Source: an uncultured Clostridia bacterium (lineage in GTDB: Bacteria > Bacillota > Clostridia > TANB77 > CAG-508). Taken from it: DNA of 5,667 nucleotides. Positions 1 through 5,475 of this stretch are shown here, piece by piece (position 1 is the first letter of the stretch; each line of letters starts with the position of its first letter). The position numbers were made by a program, and so were the translations under genes. Under the pieces are notes generated by a model. The model had not been told where the DNA came from. It worked only from the letters and a program-made list of their open reading frames with translations, and searched no databases. The stretch lies in NCBI GenBank assembly GCA_944393455.1, contig CALYAH010000002.1:1-5667 (forward strand), read 5' to 3'.

Positions 1-5
1 ATAAG

Positions 6-38
6 AATAACAGGTAAGAAATTATCTGTTATTTTTTT
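6..38 (+). terminator. Intrinsic terminator of an upstream gene outside the window
   Basis: Arms at 6-17 and 22-33 form a 12-bp stem (one G-U pair) closed by a GAAA tetraloop. A run of seven T (32-38) overlaps the end of the stem. On the minus strand the hairpin is not followed by a T tract, so it serves plus-strand transcription entering from the left. The gene it ends is not in the window. Confidence 0.82.
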
Positions 39-50
39 GTTTGCTAGTAA

Positions 51-143
51 TTTATAAATAAGTCAGAAGCTTTAAAGTGCATTTTGGTATGTTCAAACTG
101 TCACAAAGAAATACATAGCAAATTAGGTTATAAAATTATATAA
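51..143 (+). pseudogene. Probable remnant of an HNH endonuclease C-terminus
   Basis: An open frame of 30 codons runs from just after a stop at 48-50 to the TAA at 141-143. Its core reads KCILVCSNCHKEIHSKLG. The CxxCH...H pattern (Cys codons at 90 and 99, His at 102 and 114) is typical of the last strand and helix of zinc-bearing HNH (beta-beta-alpha-metal) nucleases, where Cys pairs hold zinc and His binds the catalytic metal. There is no ATG, no ribosome binding site, and no upstream part of the domain in any frame, because the terminator at 6-38 occupies that space. I infer a decayed or truncated gene end, not a working gene. A chance match is possible given the length, but the motif is specific. 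A candidate promoter for the next gene begins at its stop codon. Confidence 0.5.
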
Positions 144-171
144 TGACTATACAAAATAAATATTTTATGAT
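143..171 (+). promoter_or_regulatory. Candidate sigma-A promoter for the HIT gene
   Basis: ATGACT (143-148, 4/6 to TTGACA) is separated by 17 bp from TATGAT (166-171, 5/6 to TATAAT). Transcription would start near 178, about 35 nt before the ATG at 214. A perfect TATAAT at 139-144 with a poor -35 (TAGCAA, 116-121) is an alternative. The region is so A+T-rich that chance -10 matches are expected. Confidence 0.4.
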
Positions 172-213
172 ATAAATATAAAAAAATAAATTAGTAGATT
201 GGAGATAGAAAAG

Positions 214-738
214 ATGAATGACAATAATTTTGCAGGTAATTCAAAAAAAGCAATAGATTTTCTTGGAAATGAATGGACTTACGATTGTATGGGATGTTCT
301 ATTACAAGGGGAGAAATAAAAATTCCAGGAGGAATCATATATGAAGGGAATTATACAATATTAGCATCAGATCCTGAGATTCCAATACCAGGATTTTTAA
401 TAGTAAATATCAAAAGACATATTAATTCATTTTCAGAACTTAGTAAAGAGGAAAGAAATGAAGTGGGAAATGTTATTACGTATGCAGAAAAAGCTTTGAA
501 AGAGTTAAATATTGTAAATGAAGTCACTTTAGTACAAGAAGAGCGTTCGAAGCATTTACACATATGGATTTTTCCAAATTATAATGGGATGACTAAAAAA
601 TTTGGGAAAGGAATTACATATTTAAGAGAAATTTCAGAATATGCTCAAAGGACTGTAAATGATGAAAAAATAAAAGAAGTCTTAGATGTTAGTCAGAAAG
701 TAAGAAAATATTTTGAGGAACATAATATTAATGAATAA
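214..738 (+). CDS. HIT-family nucleotide-binding protein with variant HxHxW motif
   Basis: The protein is 174 aa. The start is ATG 214, since GGAG at 201-204 lies 9 nt upstream; an in-frame TTG at 199 sits before that site and is unlikely. HIT proteins are soluble hydrolases or transferases acting on nucleoside phosphates such as diadenosine polyphosphates and AMP-linked compounds, through a histidine nucleophile. Visible here: a CxxC pair (C25, C28) followed by GEI, as at the N-terminus of many zinc-binding HIT proteins; a conserved-looking PEIPIPGFLIV block (55-64) and KRH (67-69); then QEERSKHLHIWIFP (108-121). In that stretch H114 and H116 match the first two histidines of HxHxHxx, H116 being the expected nucleophile, but the third is W118. 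FGKGI and YLREI (130-140) follow. The acyltransferase gene starts 77 nt downstream with no terminator between, so they may be cotranscribed. The substrate cannot be told; relation to Ap4A hydrolase/phosphorylase types is inference. Confidence 0.88.
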   Translation: MNDNNFAGNSKKAIDFLGNEWTYDCMGCSITRGEIKIPGGIIYEGNYTILASDPEIPIPGFLIVNIKRHINSFSELSKEERNEVGNVITYAEKALKELNIVNEVTLVQEERSKHLHIWIFPNYNGMTKKFGKGITYLREISEYAQRTVNDEKIKEVLDVSQKVRKYFEEHNINE

Positions 739-803
739 AAGGAACAATCAATCAAGAAATGAAAAGATATTTTTTAACAAGGTGATGTGATATTAATCGA
801 AAG

Positions 804-818
804 AGGAGAATAAATGTG
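804..818 (+). promoter_or_regulatory. Ribosome binding site and GTG start, overlapped by ATG-TGA
   Basis: AGGAG (804-808) lies 7 nt before the GTG at 816. An ATG at 814 overlaps this GTG, but is followed directly by TGA (817-819), so it cannot encode the protein. The next in-frame ATG is about 60 codons in, past beta-helix sequence, so GTG 816 is the start. A possible 8-codon frame starting at GTG 787 also ends at TAA 811-813, just before this start. Confidence 0.65.
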
Positions 819-1568
819 AAAAATCTAAAACAAAGATTATTAAAAAATAACTGCAATATTATTAATAGAGATTTAAGAATAACAGATTTAAACAAAAATT
901 TAACAAATGGAAACATATTAGTAACAGAAGAATCTTTATTAGCTAAGTTAAAAATATCAGAAAAAGCATATTTAAAAGATGTAAAAATTATGGTAAAAGG
1001 AAAAAACAGTATACTAGAAATTGAGGAAAATGTGCAACTAGAAAACTGTAATATTTATATGAACGGAGATTATAATACTATCATAATAAAGAAAAATTGT
1101 AAGATAAGAGGTACTTATTTTATATGTGTAGATGATGGAAATACTATTATAATAGATGAAAATACAACAACAAGTGGAGAATTTTGGGGAAATGTATATT
1201 TTCATACATCTGAACAAACTAAGATAGAAATTGGAAAAGATTGCATGTTTTCAGGTAATATTGTTGTAAGGACTAATGATGGACATTCTATTATAGATTC
1301 ATTAGGAAATAGAATTAATTTATCAAAAGATATAAAAATTGAGAATCATGTTTGGGTAGGAATGAATAGCATGATATTGAAAAATGCTCATTTGGTTACA
1401 GGATGCATAGTTGGAGCTAATACTACAGTGACTAAAAAGTTTACAACTCCATATACAATCATCGCAGGAAATCCTGCTAAGGAAATTAAGAAAGATTGTG
1501 AGTATGACTGGAAAAGAGAAAGAATGCAATCTTTTTCGGAAAAAGATTACAGGAATTATGAATTATAA
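816..1568 (+). CDS. Hexapeptide-repeat (left-handed beta-helix) acyltransferase
   Basis: The protein is 250 aa, starting at GTG. The middle and C-terminal parts carry the irregular I/V/L-x4 repeats of a left-handed beta helix, ending in the signature of acetyl-CoA-type O-acyltransferases: DGHSIID with H157 as likely catalytic base, HVWVG (178-182), VGANTTVTK, and the terminal turn AGNPAKEIK (from 217), followed by a short tail. Family members act as trimers in the cytosol, moving acetyl (or other acyl) groups from acyl-CoA to sugars; this DGHSI...HVWxG subtype is common among enzymes linked to surface polysaccharides. The N-terminal ~60 residues look divergent and are not assigned. No glycosyltransferases or polysaccharide genes are next to it, so the acceptor is unknown. 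It follows the HIT gene after 77 nt and may share its transcript. It ends 16 nt before the hairpin at 1585. Confidence 0.88.
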   Translation: MKNLKQRLLKNNCNIINRDLRITDLNKNLTNGNILVTEESLLAKLKISEKAYLKDVKIMVKGKNSILEIEENVQLENCNIYMNGDYNTIIIKKNCKIRGTYFICVDDGNTIIIDENTTTSGEFWGNVYFHTSEQTKIEIGKDCMFSGNIVVRTNDGHSIIDSLGNRINLSKDIKIENHVWVGMNSMILKNAHLVTGCIVGANTTVTKKFTTPYTIIAGNPAKEIKKDCEYDWKRERMQSFSEKDYRNYEL

Positions 1569-1584
1569 ATATTTTATTAAAGGC

Positions 1585-1616
1585 AGAAGAACAAGCTTAA
1601 GCTTGTTCTTCTTTTT
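1585..1616 (+). terminator. Intrinsic terminator of the acyltransferase gene, inside the convergent small gene
   Basis: A perfect 28-nt palindrome (1585-1612, 14 nt per half, centre between 1598 and 1599) is followed by a T tract (1612-1616, then C and further T-rich sequence). It lies 16 nt after the acyltransferase stop. Its right half also encodes the last residues and stop codon (1597-1599) of the minus-strand small gene. On the minus strand the hairpin is followed only by a short GCCTTT, so it may end that transcript too, but less efficiently. Confidence 0.8.
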
Positions 1617-1800
1617 CTTGTTTTACAAATTCAGCTAATCTTGCTATACTAGCCCCCATTATAACACCAGTATAAAAGCAAGCTGAACTTTTAGTATTGT
1701 CTACCCAATCCTGTAAATGTATAGGTTCAGGTACATCAATTGTTATAGTATTCCCTTCGGAATCCTCAAAACAAATTGATTTTAAACGTACATAACTCAT
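1597..1800 (-). CDS. Small protein of unknown function (67 aa)
   Basis: I do not recognise this protein. The reading frame is well supported: AAGGAGGA (1806-1813, minus strand) lies 5 nt before the ATG at 1798-1800, and a near-ideal promoter sits further upstream. The sequence has a mixed beta-like N-terminal half (residues 1-25, several acidic), an aromatic and polar middle (DWVDN, then SSACFYTG at about 31-45), a hydrophobic or amphipathic stretch (GVIMGASIARLAEFV, about 45-59), and a charged tail KQEKEEQA. There is no signal peptide, no clear transmembrane segment and no Cys metal motif (only C10 and C41). Its coding strand opposes its neighbours: it converges on the acyltransferase, whose terminator overlaps its last codons, and diverges from the hydrolase gene. 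There is no partner gene beside it, so a toxin-antitoxin role is not supported. Confidence 0.78.
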   Translation of the reverse strand: MSYVRLKSICFEDSEGNTITIDVPEPIHLQDWVDNTKSSACFYTGVIMGASIARLAEFVKQEKEEQA

Positions 1801-1813
1801 ATAAATCCTCCTT

Positions 1814-1831
1814 GTTTCTATATATAGAAAC
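1814..1831 (-). promoter_or_regulatory. 18-bp perfect palindrome abutting the small gene's ribosome binding site
   Basis: GTTTCTATATATAGAAAC is a perfect palindrome ending at the base next to the Shine-Dalgarno sequence (1806-1813) of the minus-strand small gene. It lies in the transcribed leader. As DNA it could be an operator for a dimeric regulator; as RNA it could fold into a 7-bp stem with a UAUA loop that affects access to the ribosome binding site. Which of these applies, if either, is inference. Confidence 0.5.
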
Positions 1832-1843
1832 TAAACCCGTGAA

Positions 1844-1858
1844 ATAGCATTTAGCTAT
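1844..1858 (-). repeat. Short inverted repeat in the small gene's leader
   Basis: ATAGC (1844-1848) and GCTAT (1854-1858) flank a 5-nt spacer. On the minus strand the hairpin would begin about 9 nt after the predicted transcription start near 1867. It could stabilise the 5' end of the transcript or be a binding site. Five base pairs is weak evidence on its own. Confidence 0.35.
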
Positions 1859-1873
1859 AAAAAATACATATAT

Positions 1874-1902
1874 ATTATATCACAAATTCACATAAATAGC
1901 AA
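1874..1902 (-). promoter_or_regulatory. Strong sigma-A promoter of the small gene
   Basis: Read on the minus strand: TTGCTA (1902-1897), exactly 17 bp, then a perfect TATAAT (1879-1874), preceded by TGA giving an extended -10 (TGnTATAAT). The predicted start near 1867 gives a leader of about 67 nt that contains both inverted repeats. This is one of the best promoter matches in the window. Confidence 0.72.
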
Positions 1903-1917
1903 CATAATTAAAAGTTC

Positions 1918-1946
1918 TTGTATTTCTAGAAAAAATATTTTATTAT
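1918..1946 (+). promoter_or_regulatory. Candidate promoter of the alpha/beta hydrolase gene
   Basis: TTGTAT (1918-1923, 3/6) is followed after 17 bp by TATTAT (1941-1946, 5/6). The -35 box is 15 bp from the -35 of the divergent small-gene promoter, so the two are back to back. The -10 lies in an 11-nt A/T-only inverted repeat (1934-1944 and 1953-1963), which may be due to base composition. Confidence 0.42.
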
Positions 1947-1990
1947 AAAAGAAATAAAATATTAATAATTAAAATAATAGGAGTAAAAAA

Positions 1991-2908
1991 ATGAACTTAG
2001 AAGAAATGAAAATAGAATCAAACCAAGATGGATTAGAATTGCAAGTAGCCATTATAAAACCAGAAGGAGAAATAAAAGGAATTGTACAAATCGCACATGG
2101 AATGTCAGAGCATAAAGAAAGATATTATCCTTTTATGAGATATCTAACAGATTTAGGATATGTATCTGTTATAAATGACCATAGAGGACATGGTGGAAGC
2201 GTAAAAAGCAAAGAAGATTTTGGATATTTTTATGATGATACAGCAGAATTTATTGTAGAAGATTTATACCAAGTAACACAATTAATAAAAGAAAAATATC
2301 CAAATAAAAAGTTAATATTATTTGGACATAGCATGGGTTCTATGGTAGTAAGAAAATATATTAAAAAATATGATAATGAACTAGACAAGTTAATTATATG
2401 TGGTTCACCAAGTAAGAATAAGTTAGTTAATTTAGCATTATGGATTATAAAAATATTGAGAAAAACAAAAGGAGATTATTATAGAAGCAAATTTATACAG
2501 AAATTAGCTTTTGGATTTTATAATAGAAATATAAAAAATCCGATATCTAAAAATGCATGGATATGTGCAAATGAAAAGACTATCAAAGAGTATGATAAAG
2601 ATAAATTATGTGGATTTATCTTTACTTTAAATGGATTTCAAAATTTGTTTATCCTAATGCGAGATATTTATACTAAGAAAGGATGGAAGATACAAAATAG
2701 AAATTTACCAATATTCTTTATAGCAGGAGAAGATGACCCAGTCATTATAAATAAAAAAGCTTGGCAAAAGTCACAAAAATTTTTAAAAGAAATTGGATAC
2801 CAAAAAGTATCTGGAAAGTTGTATAAAAACATGAGACATGAGATTTTAAATGAAACAGATAATGAAACAGTATTTAGGGATATTACAAAATGGATAGAAA
2901 ACAATTAA
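1991..2908 (+). CDS. Alpha/beta hydrolase, monoacylglycerol lipase/lysophospholipase-like
   Basis: The protein is 305 aa. The ATG is preceded by AGGAG (1979-1983) with a 7-nt spacer. The full catalytic layout of the serine hydrolase_4 (PldB/monoglyceride lipase) family is visible: oxyanion-hole loop AHGMSEH (35-41), NDHRGHG, nucleophile elbow GHSMG with S114, acid in GEDDPV (246-251, most likely D249), and the late histidine H283 in MRHEILNE. The cap region lies roughly between residues 140 and 230. Members hydrolyse ester bonds of monoacylglycerols, lysophospholipids or similar acyl esters. There is no signal peptide or membrane anchor, so it is probably cytosolic. Length is usual for the family and nothing is missing. 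It appears monocistronic, with its own candidate promoter; no terminator is seen in the 97 nt before the ABC genes, so some readthrough is possible. The true substrate is not known. Confidence 0.9.
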   Translation: MNLEEMKIESNQDGLELQVAIIKPEGEIKGIVQIAHGMSEHKERYYPFMRYLTDLGYVSVINDHRGHGGSVKSKEDFGYFYDDTAEFIVEDLYQVTQLIKEKYPNKKLILFGHSMGSMVVRKYIKKYDNELDKLIICGSPSKNKLVNLALWIIKILRKTKGDYYRSKFIQKLAFGFYNRNIKNPISKNAWICANEKTIKEYDKDKLCGFIFTLNGFQNLFILMRDIYTKKGWKIQNRNLPIFFIAGEDDPVIINKKAWQKSQKFLKEIGYQKVSGKLYKNMRHEILNETDNETVFRDITKWIENN

Positions 2909-2950
2909 TGAAATAAATAAAATCTTCACAAAATATTAAGAAAAAATCAA

Positions 2951-2979
2951 TACACTTCTGCATAGCTTTGTGTTAGAAT
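2951..2979 (+). promoter_or_regulatory. Candidate extended -10 promoter of the ABC operon
   Basis: TGTTAGAAT (2971-2979) matches the extended -10 form TGnTAnAAT. The -35 at 17-bp spacing (TACACT, 2951-2956) is poor, which is tolerated with an extended -10. Transcription would start near 2986, giving a leader of only about 20 nt before the ATG at 3006. Confidence 0.45.
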
Positions 2980-3005
2980 AAAGAAAAAATAGAAGGAGGA
3001 AGAAA

Positions 3006-3914
3006 ATGGAAAATCCGATTTTGAAATGTGAGAATCTAAATAAAAAATTTGGTAAAAAACAGATTTTAAAAGATGTATCTTTTGATATTTTTAAAGGAGA
3101 TATTTTAGGATTTATTGGACCAAATGGAGCTGGAAAAACAACAACGATAAAATTAATATTAGGCCTTCAAAGTATTACTGAAGGAAGGGTATTGATTAAT
3201 GGATTTGATATTGAAAAACAATTTACTAAAGCAATTGAAAAAGTAGGTGCTATTGTAGAAAATCCTGATTTATATATGTATATGTCTGGGTATGAAAATT
3301 TAAAACTTATTGCTAATTTATACAAAGGAATTGATGAAAAAAGGATTAATGAAGTTGTAAAACTAGTAAAATTAGAAAATAGAATACAAGATAAAGTGTC
3401 AAAATATTCTTTAGGAATGAGACAAAGATTAGGAATTGCACAAGCAATTTTACATAGGCCATCTTTATTAATTTTAGATGAACCGACTAATGGATTAGAT
3501 CCAGAAGGAATTAGAGAGATGAGAGAATTGCTAATAGATTTAGCTAAAAATGAACAAATGGCGATTTTAATATCAAGTCATAATTTAGCAGAGTTAGACA
3601 ATTTATGTAATAAAGTATGTATTATTAAAAATGGAAAAATTATAGAAACCAGTGAAATTGAAGAAATAAAAAAAGAAACAAAAAATAATTATAGAATTTT
3701 CGAGATAGATGACACAAATAAAATAAAAGAAATAATTGAATATGCAATAATTATTGATAAAAATTTATTTAAGTTAGATGTAGCAAGAGATGAAGTACCA
3801 AAAATTGTAAAGCTATTAGTAAGAAATAATGTTTCAATTTATTCTATCTATGAAGAAGAAAAATCATTAGAAGAAGCATTTTTCGAAAAGACAGGAGGGA
3901 ATGTAATTGAGTAG
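3006..3914 (+). CDS. ABC transporter ATP-binding protein, BcrA-like
   Basis: The protein is 302 aa. GGAGG (2995-2999) precedes the ATG by 6 nt. It couples ATP hydrolysis to export through the permease encoded next, working as a dimer on the cytoplasmic face of the membrane. Motifs in order: Walker A GPNGAGKTT (38-46), Q-loop region VGAIVENPDLY (80-90) with E85 where most ABC ATPases have Gln, signature YSLGMRQR (134-141) in place of LSGGQ, Walker B LLILDE (154-159), D-loop GLD, and H192 of the H-loop. Residues after about 220 form the C-terminal accessory domain usual in this group, ending in SLEEAFFEKTGG. Glu in the Q-loop and the LGMRQ signature recall the bacitracin (BcrA) and lantibiotic-immunity (LanF) branch of antibiotic-type exporters, but the substrate cannot be read from the sequence and no peptide-synthesis or two-component genes are adjacent. 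The gene overlaps the permease by 8 nt. Confidence 0.93.
   Translation: MENPILKCENLNKKFGKKQILKDVSFDIFKGDILGFIGPNGAGKTTTIKLILGLQSITEGRVLINGFDIEKQFTKAIEKVGAIVENPDLYMYMSGYENLKLIANLYKGIDEKRINEVVKLVKLENRIQDKVSKYSLGMRQRLGIAQAILHRPSLLILDEPTNGLDPEGIREMRELLIDLAKNEQMAILISSHNLAELDNLCNKVCIIKNGKIIETSEIEEIKKETKNNYRIFEIDDTNKIKEIIEYAIIIDKNLFKLDVARDEVPKIVKLLVRNNVSIYSIYEEEKSLEEAFFEKTGGNVIE
3893..3909 (+). promoter_or_regulatory. Ribosome binding site and TTG start of the permease, with ATG-TAA between
   Basis: AGGAGG (3893-3898) stands 8 nt before TTG 3907, inside the 3' end of the ATPase gene. An ATG at 3901 lies only 2 nt after the AGGAGG and is followed at once by TAA (3904-3906), in frame with the TTG. 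The protein from TTG begins MSSLIKNELTKIF, the usual N-terminus of ABC-2 permeases, so TTG is the start. The overlap suggests translational coupling with the ATPase. Confidence 0.72.
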
Positions 3915-5367
3915 TTTAATAAAAAATGAATTAACTAAAATATTTAAGAAAAAGGGAATTTATATTACTTTATTAGTAATTTTTGCTTTTGTTATTTTAA
4001 CAAATTGTATTTACAAATATTTTTATAATGATTCAAATTATTCTTATTATAGTAATGGATACATAGATTATATAAACGAAGAGATTTCTAAATTAGATCC
4101 ATCAAAACCAAGTGATACATCTATGTATATTGAATATAAAACTGTTTTAGATGTTTATGAAATGCTTAAAAAATATGATGAGAATTCTTGGCAAGGACAG
4201 GTAATTAATACACAGGTATACAGTTATATAAGTGAAAGAAATACATATTTATATGGAATTGATAAAAATGAAGAAAAAGTAGAAGAGATAAACCAAGAAA
4301 TAAATAAAATAGTAGAAAGATTGGATCAAGATGACTGGCAATATTTTGCAAAAGAAGAACAAAGACTTGCAGAGGAAAAAGTAAAAAATCTAGAAGAAAC
4401 TATAAAAAATGTAGAAGATAAGCAACAACTAGAAAGTTTAGAGACAGAATTAATGAATGCAAAAATTGATTTAGAGGTAGCTAATTATAGAGTTGAAAAA
4501 GAGATTAAATATGGAAATGATTATTTAAATACGGCTTTAAGTAAATATCAAAATGATAGTAAAGCAGTAGAACAAGCGAAAAATAGTAAACAAGAACTTA
4601 CATATGCAGAAAAACAAGAATATAATACTAATTTAGAAAGCAAAGAGGTTAGTAAATATATTATAGAAAATAATGTAGATGTAAATAAAACAAATGATAT
4701 ACGAGGAATTTTTAAAAACTTCTTTAGTGAGTATGGATTATTTATTATTGTTATGGTAATTATGATAGCAGGAACAATTGTAAGTGAAGAGTTTAACAAA
4801 GGAACTATTAAGTTATTATTAGTAAAACCATATAGTAGAAATAAAATATTATTTGCTAAATTTATTACGATGTTAATAATGATAGTATTCTCATTTGTAG
4901 CAGTAATAGCGATGGAATTAGTTATAGGTGGAATTACATTTGGATTTGATAGTTTATCAATTCCTGTTGTACAATATGATTTTACGAACAATACATTAGT
5001 AGAAATGAATATATTTAGCTATTTAGGAATTCAAATTCTAACAAACTTGCCAATTGTTATATTACTAGCAACATTAGCTTTTGCATTTAGCACTATATTT
5101 ACTAATTCAGCAGTAGCAATTGCATTACCACTATTAGGATTCATGGGAGCACAAGTTATTAACATGCTAGCAATCCAATATAATGTCAATTTTATGAAAT
5201 TTTTTGTCACATTAAATTGGGATTTTAGTGCTTATCTATTTGGAAATTTACCAATGATGGAAGGATTAACAGCAGGATTTTCAGCTGTAATATGTATTGT
5301 ATATTTCTTAATTATGATAATTCCTACATTCATTATATTTAAAAAGAAAAATATTAAAAATATTTAA
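3907..5367 (+). CDS. ABC-2 type permease with long extracytoplasmic coiled coil
   Basis: The protein is 486 aa with a TTG start. It is the membrane partner of the upstream ATPase. Layout by eye: a basic cytoplasmic N-terminus; TM1 (about 18-36); a hydrophilic stretch of about 235 residues (38-272) that is Glu/Lys-rich and likely coiled coil at roughly 119-200; TM2 (275-295); a cytoplasmic EEFNKGTIKLLLVKPYSRNKILFAKF segment (294-319) typical of the ABC2 family and likely to contact the ATPase; then TM3 (about 318-342), TM4 (372-395), TM5 (400-422) and TM6 (456-477), with a lysine-rich C-terminus. This gives six helices with both ends inside and the long loop between TM1 and TM2 outside. A dimer of this protein with two ATPases would make the exporter. 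Such big first loops are known in ABC-2 permeases of Firmicutes; they may contact cell wall or substrate, which is inference. The substrate is unknown. Confidence 0.9.
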   Translation: MSSLIKNELTKIFKKKGIYITLLVIFAFVILTNCIYKYFYNDSNYSYYSNGYIDYINEEISKLDPSKPSDTSMYIEYKTVLDVYEMLKKYDENSWQGQVINTQVYSYISERNTYLYGIDKNEEKVEEINQEINKIVERLDQDDWQYFAKEEQRLAEEKVKNLEETIKNVEDKQQLESLETELMNAKIDLEVANYRVEKEIKYGNDYLNTALSKYQNDSKAVEQAKNSKQELTYAEKQEYNTNLESKEVSKYIIENNVDVNKTNDIRGIFKNFFSEYGLFIIVMVIMIAGTIVSEEFNKGTIKLLLVKPYSRNKILFAKFITMLIMIVFSFVAVIAMELVIGGITFGFDSLSIPVVQYDFTNNTLVEMNIFSYLGIQILTNLPIVILLATLAFAFSTIFTNSAVAIALPLLGFMGAQVINMLAIQYNVNFMKFFVTLNWDFSAYLFGNLPMMEGLTAGFSAVICIVYFLIMIIPTFIIFKKKNIKNI

Positions 5368-5370
5368 ATT

Positions 5371-5408
5371 AAATGTCGCATGAAATTATTTGTGCGACAT
5401 TTGATTTT
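5371..5408 (+). terminator. Intrinsic terminator of the ABC operon
   Basis: AAATGTCGCA (5371-5380) and TGCGACATTT (5393-5402) form a perfect 10-bp stem around a 12-nt loop, 3 nt after the permease stop. T-rich sequence (TTGATTTT, to 5408) follows. The G+C-containing core GTCGCA stands out in this A+T-rich DNA. It separates the ABC pair from the pilin-like gene. Confidence 0.78.
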
Positions 5409-5442
5409 GGGTAAAAATCCGAAAAAATGCACCTAAAAATGC

Positions 5443-5471
5443 TTGTAAAAAGATTTCGATAAATGTATAAT
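5443..5471 (+). promoter_or_regulatory. Strong sigma-A promoter of the pilin-like gene
   Basis: TTGTAA (5443-5448) is separated by exactly 17 bp from a perfect TATAAT (5466-5471). The predicted start near 5478 gives a leader of about 42 nt before the ATG at 5520. It lies just after the ABC terminator, so the gene is an independent unit. Confidence 0.72.
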
Positions 5472-5475
5472 AATA

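Noticed and set aside
199..213. TTG at 199 as start of the HIT protein
   Set aside because: The ribosome binding site at 201-204 lies downstream of it and is well spaced for ATG 214; the five extra residues show no family match.
759..785. Eight-codon ORF (MKRYFLTR) between the HIT and acyltransferase genes
   Set aside because: The nearest AAGGA is about 16 nt upstream, too far to serve it, and there is no attenuator-like hairpin or run of regulatory codons.
1597..1800. Small gene as half of a toxin-antitoxin pair
   Set aside because: No overlapping or adjacent same-strand partner exists, and neither a DNA-binding fold nor a toxin motif is visible.
1934..1963. 11-nt perfect inverted repeat upstream of the hydrolase
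   Set aside because: It is made only of A and T in a region that is almost all A/T, so a chance origin is likely; noted only in relation to the -10 box.
4548..4991. 147-codon open frame on the minus strand opposite the permease
   Set aside because: It has no Shine-Dalgarno before its start, a low-complexity Ile/Asn/Thr/Leu-rich composition, and lies wholly within a well-supported membrane protein gene; it is a shadow of that gene.
5423..5442. Direct repeat AAAAATGC twice before the pilin-like promoter
   Set aside because: Only two copies of an A-rich 8-mer with no conserved spacing partner; not enough for an operator or repeat array.
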